A stretch of 21,872 bases of DNA from a virus: positions 1 to 21,872 of IMG/VR virus record IMGVR_UViG_3300047585_000080; one strand, written 5' to 3'. The notes beneath the pieces were generated by a model. The model was not told the DNA's origin. It worked only from the letters and a program-made list of their open reading frames with translations, and did not search any database. A program made the position numbers and the translations under genes. This document shows, piece by piece, positions 7,211 to 15,123 of this stretch (position 1 is the stretch's first letter; every line of letters starts with the position of its first letter).

Positions 7211-7643
7211 GGTTCAAGCCCACCTTTAAGAAACGGCACTCCTCACGGAGCATGCCATAAACCAGCAGGTCATCGCCGTTAGCGAGAACTTGGCGGATTC
7301 TACCCTCGAGCACGAATCCCAGATGCTCATCGAACCGCGCCGCGACCTCGTTCCTGCCCGGCACCAGCCCCGTGACCCGCCGACATCCCAGTTGCTCAAA
7401 AGGATAGCGGAAGCATTCGCCCAGATAGGCCTTGCTCATCCAGCGTTTGCCGGGGAGGGCCGCGACATGCATGTGGAGGTCGGTTTTGGTGAAGTTCTGA
7501 TAGATACAGCCGGCAATCAGGCTGCCGGATCGGTCCGCCTGGCCAATCGCGGTATAGGGGGTCGAGCCAAACTCGAAGACGGGCATGTGATCGGCGACCC
7601 ATCTCGCGACGCGCTCATCCTGATGGGTGACGAGGTGCTTCAT
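7113..7643 (-). CDS. GNAT-family N-acetyltransferase-like protein (176 aa)
   Basis: ATG 7643 overlaps the stop of the glycine-rich gene (ATGA). Residues 85-133 show the GNAT C-terminal half: a strand RRVTGLVPGRN, then N98-x2-A101-x2-F104 leading into HLGFVLEGRIRQV, then a strand LLVYGML. This is the RimJ/RimL-like motif-B region. The canonical Q/R-x-x-G-x-G/A acetyl-CoA loop is not obvious, so cofactor binding may be degenerate. The family transfers acetyl from acetyl-CoA to an amine; the acceptor here is unknown. The domain ends near residue 140 (REECRFLK). The last ~32 residues, read in the region shared with the downstream Pro-rich gene, look like a non-conserved tail. Similar small GNAT genes do occur next to phage tail genes. 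Confidence 0.75.
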   Translation of the reverse strand: MKHLVTHQDERVARWVADHMPVFEFGSTPYTAIGQADRSGSLIAGCIYQNFTKTDLHMHVAALPGKRWMSKAYLGECFRYPFEQLGCRRVTGLVPGRNEVAARFDEHLGFVLEGRIRQVLANGDDLLVYGMLREECRFLKVGLNHGRKQYGTTDGWRRETSHVLPAGGNGLGDSRR

Positions 7644-8266
7644 GTGTAATTGAAGATGACCGCACCGTTAGCCCCCGCACCGGATGTCCCTCCGACATTG
7701 GCACCCCCTCCTCCCCCGCCGGGCGCACTTCCCGTCCCACCCGGATTACCGCCTGCCCCCCCGAGGCCTCCCAGGGGTGGGCCGCCTGCCCCCCCGGCTC
7801 CTCCCAGGTTGCCGGTATTGCTCGACCCGAGCCCACCGGACTGATTGGTGGTACCCCCGGAGGCGGTCCCGAAGTTGCCCCCGGTCCCCAGCAGCGTGCC
7901 ACCTCCCCCGCCGCCGGCGGACAGATTCAGTGTCCCGCCTGTGACCGTTCCGGTCACGGTGGAAGCGCCGCCGCTATTGCCGTTTGCAGTGCCGCTCACC
8001 GCAGCCCCACCGGCACCCACGGAATAATTCATTGTCTGGCCGACTGCGACCACGAGGTTGGATTGCGCGCAATAAGCCCCGCCCCCGCCGCCACCGGCTC
8101 CACTGGTCACAGCGCGAGCCCCGCCGCTCCCGCCGGCCCCCTCGACCTGCCACGAACAGAAACTGGAGCCCGCTGGCACCGTCTCAGTCCCCGAGCCGCT
8201 GGTGTAGGTATGGGTCACGGGAGTAAACGAGGAGCCAGCCAACAACATGGCAGCCGGACCACTCAT
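7640..8266 (-). CDS. Glycine-rich phage protein, putative tail adhesin (208 aa)
   Basis: The start is set at ATG 8266, which overlaps the tail-fibre stop as ATGA. The frame continues upstream, but only as an antisense-like shadow within the fibre gene. After a short beta N-terminus (FTPVTHTYTSGSGTETVPAG), residues from about 40 onward are dominated by Gly. Runs such as GAGGGGGGAY and GGAGGAGGPPLGGLGGAGG occur, and the end is GANGAVIFNYT. This architecture, with Gly-rich loops and a terminal V-x-F-x-Y strand, is typical of phage glycine-rich domain proteins. It also recalls the polyglycine sandwich of T-even-like gp38 adhesins. Its place directly after the fibre gene suggests a distal receptor-binding role; this is inference. 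Confidence 0.7.
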   Translation of the reverse strand: MSGPAAMLLAGSSFTPVTHTYTSGSGTETVPAGSSFCSWQVEGAGGSGGARAVTSGAGGGGGGAYCAQSNLVVAVGQTMNYSVGAGGAAVSGTANGNSGGASTVTGTVTGGTLNLSAGGGGGGTLLGTGGNFGTASGGTTNQSGGLGSSNTGNLGGAGGAGGPPLGGLGGAGGNPGGTGSAPGGGGGGANVGGTSGAGANGAVIFNYT

Positions 8267-9285
8267 GAGATCTGCGCTCCGGAGATCTGCCAGACGGTAT
8301 TGGCTGACTTGATGGCGGTGGCTACGCCTCCCGCAGCCAGACTTCGCGAGCCAGTCGTATTGTTGTTCGCCCACACCAGCGTATCGGAGTTGATGGCGAT
8401 CGTGAGAACACCGCTTGCCGGGCCGTTTACGAAGGTCAGCGTCGTGCCCAAGGTGTAGGGTACAGAAGCATTGGCCGGGATCGTGTAGGTGTGCGCGCTA
8501 CCGGAAGCATGGTAGATGCTCTTGCCGGAATCCGATCCGGCCGTAGTGTAATTGTTGGGCTGGGCGTTCTGAGGCAGGTTCACGTAACCAGCCGTATAGA
8601 GCGTTGGGGAGGCCGCATTGTCGGAGATCTGGAAGAAGCCGCTGGACTGCAGGCGCGCCTTGATGGTCGCGCCGGAATCCACCGAGAAATTGATGTTGCC
8701 CCCCAGGCTTGCGACATCGAAATCCCCCAGTGCGTCCCCTGTGATCAACGCGCTGGTACTGCCGGCCACACCGATCAGCGCCTTCGCCACCGAGTTTATG
8801 AAAAAGTCCTGGTAGGCGCTCTGGCCGGTGAGCGAATTGATGTTGAAGCCGGCGGTATTGGCGGTGGAGACCGTCGAAGTGATCCCATCGCCGATGAAGT
8901 TGAAGGTCGGCTTGTCGGCTGAATTCCCGAACGCATAGGCGCTGGGATTGAGCGACAGAGCGAGATTTCCGGTGTTGAGCGTGGCGGTCACCACGTCTGC
9001 CGAATCCACCACCGCCCAGATGAGGGATGGATTGTTGCTACCGCCCGTGCGGGCGATCGATAACACCGTGGCGTCGGAAGCCTTGGTCAGCGCGAGCGAC
9101 TGCGCCCAGGTTAGACTCGCGTTCGGCTTGTTCTGGTTGTCGATAGTCAGGCAATTCTGAATGCCCGCAGCGAAATCATTGTCCTCCGTATCGAACTTCG
9201 TGGCCGAGATCGGTAAGCCATTGGTGGCATCCGCTGTCCAGGACGCATAGCCACGGGTGTAGGTGCCACTACCGTTCCAGGGCAT
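8263..9285 (-). CDS. Tail fibre protein (340 aa)
   Basis: ATG 9285 has a GGGAG six bases upstream and overlaps the end of the 59-residue gene by 17 bases. Residues 1-55 (MPWNGSGTYTRGYASWTADA...KFDTEDNDFAAGIQNCLT) match the N-terminal virion-attachment pattern common to many phage fibres: MP-x-NGSG-x-(Y/F), then W, then a D-x-E-x-x-DFA-x-G-(I/L) helix, then a 'T-x-D-x-Q' segment. The rest is Ser/Thr/Asn/Gly/Ala-rich and beta-structured. The last ~85 residues (from about AHTYTIPANASVPY) form a beta domain ending WQISGAQIS. It most likely forms or anchors a host-recognition fibre, with the glycine-rich protein encoded directly downstream as a candidate tip. Confidence 0.75.
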   Translation of the reverse strand: MPWNGSGTYTRGYASWTADATNGLPISATKFDTEDNDFAAGIQNCLTIDNQNKPNASLTWAQSLALTKASDATVLSIARTGGSNNPSLIWAVVDSADVVTATLNTGNLALSLNPSAYAFGNSADKPTFNFIGDGITSTVSTANTAGFNINSLTGQSAYQDFFINSVAKALIGVAGSTSALITGDALGDFDVASLGGNINFSVDSGATIKARLQSSGFFQISDNAASPTLYTAGYVNLPQNAQPNNYTTAGSDSGKSIYHASGSAHTYTIPANASVPYTLGTTLTFVNGPASGVLTIAINSDTLVWANNNTTGSRSLAAGGVATAIKSANTVWQISGAQIS

Positions 9286-9448
9286 CGGTCTCTCCCAGTT
9301 GCGTCTTCACCTGTTGCCGCAGTTGATCGATCACCGGCTGACTTACGATGTAGGGAAGTTGTTTCAAGCCGGCGATGATCACGTTGAACGCCTCCGCGCT
9401 CACCTTCAGGGTCGCCTGCTGGAGGGGAATCGACAAGACCTCACCCAT
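9269..9448 (-). CDS. Small helical phage protein (59 aa)
   Basis: I found this by translating the gap between the gp10-like and tail-fibre genes. ATG 9448 lies within the last codons of the gp10-like gene and has GGGGAG eight bases upstream. The TAG at 9269-9271 lies 17 bases past the fibre start. The product begins MGEVLSIPLQQATLKVSAEA, with a helical middle (FNVIIAGLKQLPYIVSQPVI) and an amphipathic end (DQLRQQVKTQLGETDALER). Third codon positions are GC-rich as in real genes here. The function is not recognised. A chaperone or small tail component is conceivable from its position. Confidence 0.65.
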   Translation of the reverse strand: MGEVLSIPLQQATLKVSAEAFNVIIAGLKQLPYIVSQPVIDQLRQQVKTQLGETDALER

Positions 9449-11333
9449 AGAAAAGGCTCCCCGGACGATACAGGTAGTTGGTGCTCTGCCACTTGGCGGT
9501 CAGATTCTTGACGTTGATGCGCAGCTCCATGGAGGCCGCATAGCCGGTGGCGGCAAGGCCAATCCAGGGTTTGACCACCTGCTCATCATCCCCCCATAAC
9601 GTTACATTCCATAATGCAACATTCCACACCGCGCTGTTGCCCGCTGATAAGGGGACGGTGTTGGTCGAGCCGGTCGTGCTGTAATCCGTCAGCATATTGA
9701 TCGAGAGCGTCAGGTTGCCGGTCACCTGGAAGATCGGCTGACACTGGGTCCAGGTCTTCAGATGCTCTCTATCTTCCATGTAGCTGAAAGCCGGCTCCGC
9801 CGTCACCAGATACGCATTGCCATCGTCCGACATGCCCGTATCGCATTGGGCCACGGAGTTGACGGTGCCGTAATACAGGTTATCCCCCATCGTCTCAAAG
9901 CAGATGGCGTTCCAGGGGGAATTAACCTTGCCGAAGGTGCACCATGCGCCCGAGATCGTATTCTGCACATACTGATAACTGGTCGAGTTCACCACCGTGG
10001 GCGTGTTGATGATGATCTTGGTGCCCATCGGATAGAGCACAACCTGCCAACCGAAGGTCGCCCCGTAGGCCTGGGCATCGATATTGATCGCCGAGCGGAT
10101 CTTGTCGGTGATCGCGATCAGGGGCTGACTGCGATCGGCAACCAAGGCCTTCGACAGCGGGGTAAGCCCATCGACGCACAGAACGGCTGCATCGGAGCCG
10201 AGTTTCACATTACCGCGGCGTCCCAGCGCCAGCGGCCGACCCACCCGGAAGTGTCCCGCCTCATACCACGTCGCCACCTGGGAGGGATCGTACCCCTGGT
10301 ACATCACCACCTCGCCTTGGGTAGAGATGAAAGCCAGGTAGTCGTTGATGCCCGCCGCATTGTCCACACTGTTGGTGGCCATCATGGCGAGTGATCCGCC
10401 GAGATTGAAGTTCGGGCCCATCGGCAGGAGTGTGAGTTGACCGGCGAATACGTTCTGCGGCAGGTAATACACGTTCATCGTGTTGGCCTGAATGAACCAC
10501 AGGCGCGACTTATAGCGGATCACCTGGGACAGCGAGGTCAGGGGACTGGGACCGCCGGTCAGCGCATAGGGAAAAGGCGAGGACAGCATGCCGCCAGAAG
10601 TGTAGGCCGTGAAAGCGGCGGAATTGACATTGATCGTGACGGTCCAGGCCCCCGAGCTCCCACCAATATTCGTCACCTTGGCATTGACGTTGTTGATCTG
10701 CGTCATGCCGCCCGCGCCCGTGACCCCCACGGTCTCCCCGATGACGAACGGGTTGCTGCCGCTCACGGTGTTGATCGTCACGACCGCGGAGGCGGCCTGG
10801 GAGATAGCCGTGACGGAGGCCGAGATCGGGGTCGTGATCGGCCACCACGTGGTGCCGTCATAGATCAGCGGGTTATCGTTGCCGTTGACGAGATAGAGGA
10901 CCTCCGCGTTGCCGGTGCCGAACTGCACCCAGTCGTACTGGGTATTGGTCACCTGCTGGATGGTGTTGCTACCACCCCCGATCACGGCGGCCCCCGCCGA
11001 ACCGCCTCCCGCGTTATCCACCCGGTAGATGGAGCCCACCGTACCGTTCAGGGCGCCTGCGTAAAGCTGGTTCGTGCCCGAGAGACTGTTGTAGGCCATC
11101 AGCGACTGGCAGATGCCCGTGAAGGTGGCGAGTGTCGTCTTACCGCGCCGCAGCTCCACCCACGTGGGTTGGACAAACCAGTTGTCCAGCACGATCGCAT
11201 CGGTCTCGGGCATGGCCGCGAGCGCATCTCGAGCGTTCAGTCCCCCCGTGGGGGCGGCCACGACGTACCCGGTGGCGGCCGGCTGAGCGGCCTGCTGGGC
11301 CCTCAACGCGAGCATGGCGCTGCGGCGGGGCAT
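9441..11333 (-). CDS. P22 gp10-like tail hub / packaged-DNA stabilisation protein (630 aa)
   Basis: The protein is beta-rich throughout. Its opening GLNARDALAAMPETDAIVLDN followed by a WVELRRGK strand is typical of phage proteins that build the tail hub below the portal: P-x-G-G-(L/W)-N-x-R-D, then an M-x-x-x-D-A-x-x-L-(D/E)-N-x-x-P segment. Repeating strands with W/Y and 'LVNG', 'IYDGTTW' blades fit a beta-propeller-like body. Residues ~170-250 form an inserted domain (NPFVIGETVGVTGAGGMTQI... AFTAYTSGG) resembling the FCCH-like repeat domains widespread in phage tail proteins. It is immediately downstream of the gp4-like gene, the same order as in P22. The assignment rests on sequence pattern plus synteny. 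Confidence 0.75.
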   Translation of the reverse strand: MPRRSAMLALRAQQAAQPAATGYVVAAPTGGLNARDALAAMPETDAIVLDNWFVQPTWVELRRGKTTLATFTGICQSLMAYNSLSGTNQLYAGALNGTVGSIYRVDNAGGGSAGAAVIGGGSNTIQQVTNTQYDWVQFGTGNAEVLYLVNGNDNPLIYDGTTWWPITTPISASVTAISQAASAVVTINTVSGSNPFVIGETVGVTGAGGMTQINNVNAKVTNIGGSSGAWTVTINVNSAAFTAYTSGGMLSSPFPYALTGGPSPLTSLSQVIRYKSRLWFIQANTMNVYYLPQNVFAGQLTLLPMGPNFNLGGSLAMMATNSVDNAAGINDYLAFISTQGEVVMYQGYDPSQVATWYEAGHFRVGRPLALGRRGNVKLGSDAAVLCVDGLTPLSKALVADRSQPLIAITDKIRSAINIDAQAYGATFGWQVVLYPMGTKIIINTPTVVNSTSYQYVQNTISGAWCTFGKVNSPWNAICFETMGDNLYYGTVNSVAQCDTGMSDDGNAYLVTAEPAFSYMEDREHLKTWTQCQPIFQVTGNLTLSINMLTDYSTTGSTNTVPLSAGNSAVWNVALWNVTLWGDDEQVVKPWIGLAATGYAASMELRINVKNLTAKWQSTNYLYRPGSLFYG

Positions 11334-11335
11334 CG

Positions 11336-12310
11336 CTAACTGCCAAACCCGGTATCAGGCACGTTCTGACTGTTGAGAAGGCGAATTCCACTCGCCCGGC
11401 TATTCAACGGCAGATTCCGCGCCATCGTCTGGCGTCCGACCAGTGTGCTGACTGTGTCGGTGTACTCCACGAACTCATCCGCATAGGCCATGCCGATGGC
11501 TTTCAGGATGCGCCACTTGAGTGACAGAACCAGCAGGTCTTCGGGGATCAGCGAGACGTCCGTATCGGCCGCGTACCCATCCTGGGCCAACACCGTGGGG
11601 GCCGCGGCGGTGGCCACCCAGAACATGGAGGCGTACTCCAGCACGATCAGGTCCGAAATCGGGCTGGACTGGCCGGTCGGAACGTAGGGAGCCGGGTTGA
11701 TGTAGATCAGGTTGTTCATCAGCCGATAGCGCAATCGCGGCCCCACGGGGCTGATGCCTGACTTCAGTACCTGCCACTCCTGCGCATCCACCGGTCCTAA
11801 GAGCTGCCAGCGGAAGTTGCGATCCCAACCGGTCTGGGGGATGAAGTGACCGAGGTCGGACGGGTAGGGATAGGCTTCCTGACCAAACGCGAGACTCGTG
11901 TCGATTCCCGTCGCTTGCGACTGCGTGACGTTGGCGTTCTCGCTCATCGTCACCGTGCCGGCCGCCGCATTGATGGCCGTCACCATCGTGTCGTTCAGGG
12001 CGAACGTGGAGCTGATCTGCCAGCCGACTTGGACGCCTGCGAGATTCGTTCCGGTGATGTTGGTAATCGTCGGTGAGTTATAGGTGAACGTGCCGGTAAA
12101 GGGTCCAATCCCATAGAGATTAAACAGGAACTGCTTTCTCAGGGCCTGCCAGTAGTCGGTCGTCTCCGGGCTGTCCTTGAGCACGATTCCCGCGCGGTTG
12201 GCGAGATAGAACGCCTTGATGACGTTGGCGTCCGTGTTGCCCACGACAGAAGTCGGCGGGGGAAGCCCGACTTCCCCGAAGGCCTTCTGGACGACCGTCA
12301 GCAGGCTCAC
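11336..12310 (-). CDS. P22 gp4-like head-tail connector / DNA stabilisation protein (324 aa)
   Basis: A GTG start at 12310 has GGAG six bases upstream. Residues 1-60 are helical (LLTVVQKAFGEVGLPPPTSV, then NVIKAFYLANRAGIVL) and resemble connector proteins that dock under the portal. From about 145 to the end the helical fold resumes with conserved aromatic blocks (WDRNFRWQLLG, LRYRLMNNLIYINPAP, LVLSLKWRILKAIGMAYADE). Residues ~68-138 form an inserted Thr/Val/Asn-rich beta domain, making the protein about twice the length of P22 gp4 (roughly 166 residues). Between the coat region and the gp10-like gene it holds the gp4 position. It likely closes the portal after DNA packaging. Confidence 0.65.
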   Translation of the reverse strand: MSLLTVVQKAFGEVGLPPPTSVVGNTDANVIKAFYLANRAGIVLKDSPETTDYWQALRKQFLFNLYGIGPFTGTFTYNSPTITNITGTNLAGVQVGWQISSTFALNDTMVTAINAAAGTVTMSENANVTQSQATGIDTSLAFGQEAYPYPSDLGHFIPQTGWDRNFRWQLLGPVDAQEWQVLKSGISPVGPRLRYRLMNNLIYINPAPYVPTGQSSPISDLIVLEYASMFWVATAAAPTVLAQDGYAADTDVSLIPEDLLVLSLKWRILKAIGMAYADEFVEYTDTVSTLVGRQTMARNLPLNSRASGIRLLNSQNVPDTGFGS

Positions 12311-12313
12311 CCG

Positions 12314-13147
12314 TTACTCCGCAGCGGCTGCCGCAATGGCCTGAGCCCGCTTGGAGGTCTTGACACTCGCGGTCTTCACAGTCGGGGGAGCGGGCGTGAA
12401 ATTCGTGGCCTGCTGGACCTGCGGGCGCATCCCTTGGGCGAACTGGCTCTGCATGGCCGCGATGGTGGCTTCCAATTGCTTGATCTTCTCATCCTGCAGG
12501 CTGGACTTCTCCTCGGCTCTCGAGGCTTTGGCCTGCTCGTGCGCCACGATCTTGTTGCGATCCCGCTCACTTAATGCTGCGCGGGCAAGATCGCGGTACT
12601 TCCGGCCGCCCATGACCTGGGCCACATTGGCGTCAGAGAGCGCGGCGAGCGCTTCCACCGTGGGGATGGCGAGCATCTTCAGGGATTCGGCATAGGACCG
12701 TGTCACCACACCCCACTCCTCGATCGGCCAACCGTCGTCGGCCTTTTCGCCTTTGCGCATGAAGCGACCCCACGCGTTGGGATACTTGGCCGCATCCGGC
12801 GGGTCACCGTTCGGACACTGCCCTAGGACATTCCAGGTCGTGTGGTATTCGTTGGACTCAGGATCGATCGCGGTGTTGTACTCGATGCCCGCCCCCAGCG
12901 TATCCCACACGGTACGGGAATTACCCGGCGCCACGATGCGCACCCAGATGCGGTCCTGAAAGATCGGGAAACCCATGCACTCCGTCAGATACTCCATCGC
13001 ATAGGGCTTGATGTAGAACTCCACGATGAGTTCGCCATCCAGGCCATTACCGCCTTCTCCGGGTCGCCCATACAGCACTTTGGAGAAGTCGCTTTTCGGG
13101 CTCTCCAGGGCACGAGGGGGGGCGAAACTGGGATTATCGATGCTCAT
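12314..13147 (-). CDS. Phage structural-region protein with C-terminal coiled coil (277 aa)
   Basis: ATG 13147 overlaps the stop of the fusion-enzyme gene (ATGA). The N-terminal half (about 1-150) is a compact mixed domain with many aromatic and Pro residues (GELIVEFYIKPYAMEYLTEC, FQDRIWVRIVAPGNSRTVWD). A helical region follows. A clear coiled coil lies at roughly 192-238 (SERDRNKIVAHEQAKASRAE, then EKIKQLEATIAAMQSQ). The tail is a Pro/Thr/Lys/Ala-rich basic region ending in an Ala run. I recognise it only as a type of conserved hypothetical seen between capsid and connector genes of podoviruses. The coiled coil suggests oligomerisation; the function is unknown. Confidence 0.65.
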   Translation of the reverse strand: MSIDNPSFAPPRALESPKSDFSKVLYGRPGEGGNGLDGELIVEFYIKPYAMEYLTECMGFPIFQDRIWVRIVAPGNSRTVWDTLGAGIEYNTAIDPESNEYHTTWNVLGQCPNGDPPDAAKYPNAWGRFMRKGEKADDGWPIEEWGVVTRSYAESLKMLAIPTVEALAALSDANVAQVMGGRKYRDLARAALSERDRNKIVAHEQAKASRAEEKSSLQDEKIKQLEATIAAMQSQFAQGMRPQVQQATNFTPAPPTVKTASVKTSKRAQAIAAAAAE

Positions 13148-15123
13148 GAGGCCACCTTCAGCGTCTTGATGTCGGCGAGTTTCACCCGCCAGGTGTAATT
13201 GGCGCCCGTTTCAGGCGTGCCGAACAGTTCATCCACCGCGCGCTTCACTCCGAAGTCTGGGAAGTCGCGGTTGTCGTAATCGTGACCGGAAATGAAACCG
13301 GAAGTCTTCACCTTCGGGAGCCACGCCTGAAGATCGGCCTTGCAGCCTTCATACGAGTGATCGGCATCGATGAAGACGAAATCCAGGGAGCGATCGGGAA
13401 CGAAGAGCGCCGCCTCAGTCGAGAGATATCGCAGGAGCTTGGCGCGGGACCCAGCGAAGCGTATTGACTCCAGAGTCGCCTCGAAGTAACCGTCCTGCTG
13501 AGCTTGAGTCAGTCTTGCGTGATAGTCGCCCGATTCGGCATAGGTTGAGTCGTGGGCGCTCGTGCGCCAGTGATCCACCAGCCATAGCGTCAAATCCTCG
13601 CGCCGGAGCAGTTGGCGCGACATGGCCCCTTTGAACACGCCAATCTCAGCCCCCGCGGGGTTCGGCACGTCATTGAGCCATGCCAGCACCTGTTGAGCGC
13701 GTTGGCTGGCCGCAGGCTGCTCGAACTGGGAGGCGATCCAGGGAATCAGCCCCTCGCCGAATACCCGCACGACACACCCTTCTTCCATCAGCAGGGGAAT
13801 CAGCTCCTTGAAATCCTCCGCCTGAGTGATCATCCAGGGCGCGCATTTGAACGTTCGTCCCGCCACGGTGGCATCGACGACCTTCTCGCCGTCATTCAGG
13901 GGCTGATCATAAGCGTGGTGACTCGGGCCGTAGCTTGAGTCGAAGCCGAACAGCCGTAAGTGTCGGTGACCTAGTGCGCAGGCCAACGCGATGGCTTTCA
14001 AGCCGACCGTGGTGCCCCCACCGAGCTTCAGACCCTCGTGATTCTGAACACGCCACTCATAGCAGGTCTGAGCGGCATGCCAGCATTGCAGGTTCGTGGC
14101 GGCTTCCAAGACGGAAGGGTGGCATTGGGAGGCGTAGTACTGGATCCCTGTGGTTCCACGTGGAACGAACTCCAGATTGCCCTCTCTCGCATCCAGCAGG
14201 ACATGAGCGTCCGGTTGAATGCCGTGCTCCTTGAGGTACGCGTAGGTATTCCCGGTCGCGAACACCTTGCCACCGGACATCTGCATCCCCCGGATGTAGA
14301 AGAGATTCTGCGCAAGACTGGGTCCACCCCCCACGATGATCGCGGTGTCAATCGCGTTTCCGACCCTCATCCAGGAGCATTTTCGCGCCATGGCTGAAAC
14401 GACGTTCCCATGGAGGGTCTCGTCATCCACGTTCGCCTGAACGACCCATTCGGTCCCGGATCCTCCGCCGACCTTCCAGACCTCCGGCACCCATCCCGAG
14501 GTGACTTCATGCGGTCGGGGATGGCCATGAAAGAACACCACGGAGGTGCCACGGGGAATGAGCGCGCGGCAATCGGCCTTGTAGCTTTTGAGCTTGTTCG
14601 GGAAACGGTCCTGCAGGATAGCCGCCGTGAAAATCCCTGCGGAACCGTGCAGCTGAACCTCGAGATATTCCTGATCACCTCCGGGCCAAGGCAGATGTTG
14701 ATAGTCAGACCATCGAGACCAGAACAATTGAGTCCAATTGCCCGCTTCCCAGGCCATGACGGAAGATTGCAGACCGTTGGGCCGGTAGACGTCCCTGAGC
14801 ATGGCAAACGGCCCGTCGTAGGTCGCGATGGCATCCAACGGGCCGGTCATCACGGTATCCAGATCGAAGTACAGCACCCGTTCGCCCGGGTTAAAGGCTT
14901 CGGGCGAGAACAGCCAGAGCTTGTTCCACCAGCCAGTCAATCCACCGGGGAGGGGTCGGGCTTCGATGCCCTCATCCAACCCGGTGGGGTCATCCGTGAA
15001 GACCACGAACTTGCCGGGAAAGCCGGCCTGCAGATTCCGTCGCACACCGTCAAACAGGCGATTCACGTAGTCGGCGCCCCGACCGCAGTAATTGCCCGCA
15101 TTGACGGTGCAGACGGTCAGCAT
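13144..15123 (-). CDS. Three-domain fusion: glycosyltransferase-like, DUF115/Maf-like and methyltransferase-like (659 aa)
   Basis: I chose ATG 15123 because it overlaps the upstream stop (TGATG) and begins a normal strand (MLTVCTVNAGNYCG). A longer in-frame reading to 15348 gives an Arg/Asp/His-rich shadow. Domain 1 (about 1-215) looks like a nucleotide-sugar glycosyltransferase: an N-terminal Rossmann-like start and a FDLDT segment with the DxD signature at D87-L-D89. Domain 2 (about 255-465) has IVGGGPSL at 263-270 and a GGGTTVGLKAIALACALG helix with LFGFDSSYG at 368-399, as in DUF115/motility-accessory-factor-like proteins that handle acidic sugars. Domain 3 (about 488-659) has a SAM motif I-like GAEIGVFKGAMS, then FVFIDADHSYEG (584-593) and a GHDY segment, as in Methyltransf_24-type enzymes. 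A role in glycan modification of virion or host surface is inference. Confidence 0.75.
   Translation of the reverse strand: MLTVCTVNAGNYCGRGADYVNRLFDGVRRNLQAGFPGKFVVFTDDPTGLDEGIEARPLPGGLTGWWNKLWLFSPEAFNPGERVLYFDLDTVMTGPLDAIATYDGPFAMLRDVYRPNGLQSSVMAWEAGNWTQLFWSRWSDYQHLPWPGGDQEYLEVQLHGSAGIFTAAILQDRFPNKLKSYKADCRALIPRGTSVVFFHGHPRPHEVTSGWVPEVWKVGGGSGTEWVVQANVDDETLHGNVVSAMARKCSWMRVGNAIDTAIIVGGGPSLAQNLFYIRGMQMSGGKVFATGNTYAYLKEHGIQPDAHVLLDAREGNLEFVPRGTTGIQYYASQCHPSVLEAATNLQCWHAAQTCYEWRVQNHEGLKLGGGTTVGLKAIALACALGHRHLRLFGFDSSYGPSHHAYDQPLNDGEKVVDATVAGRTFKCAPWMITQAEDFKELIPLLMEEGCVVRVFGEGLIPWIASQFEQPAASQRAQQVLAWLNDVPNPAGAEIGVFKGAMSRQLLRREDLTLWLVDHWRTSAHDSTYAESGDYHARLTQAQQDGYFEATLESIRFAGSRAKLLRYLSTEAALFVPDRSLDFVFIDADHSYEGCKADLQAWLPKVKTSGFISGHDYDNRDFPDFGVKRAVDELFGTPETGANYTWRVKLADIKTLKVAS

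Noticed and set aside
6281-7282. Plus-strand open frame of 333 codons
   Set aside because: Composition is Arg/Leu/Gly/His-rich and it lies antisense across three minus-strand genes with better starts.
7650-8150. G/C runs that could form secondary structures
   Set aside because: They are explained by glycine codons of the adhesin-like protein.
8267-8374. Upstream extension of the glycine-rich frame
   Set aside because: The extra 36 residues lie inside the tail-fibre gene and look like a shadow; ATGA coupling supports 8266.
10437-11339. Plus-strand open frame of 300 codons
   Set aside because: Asp/Arg/His/Gly-rich shadow of the gp10-like gene.
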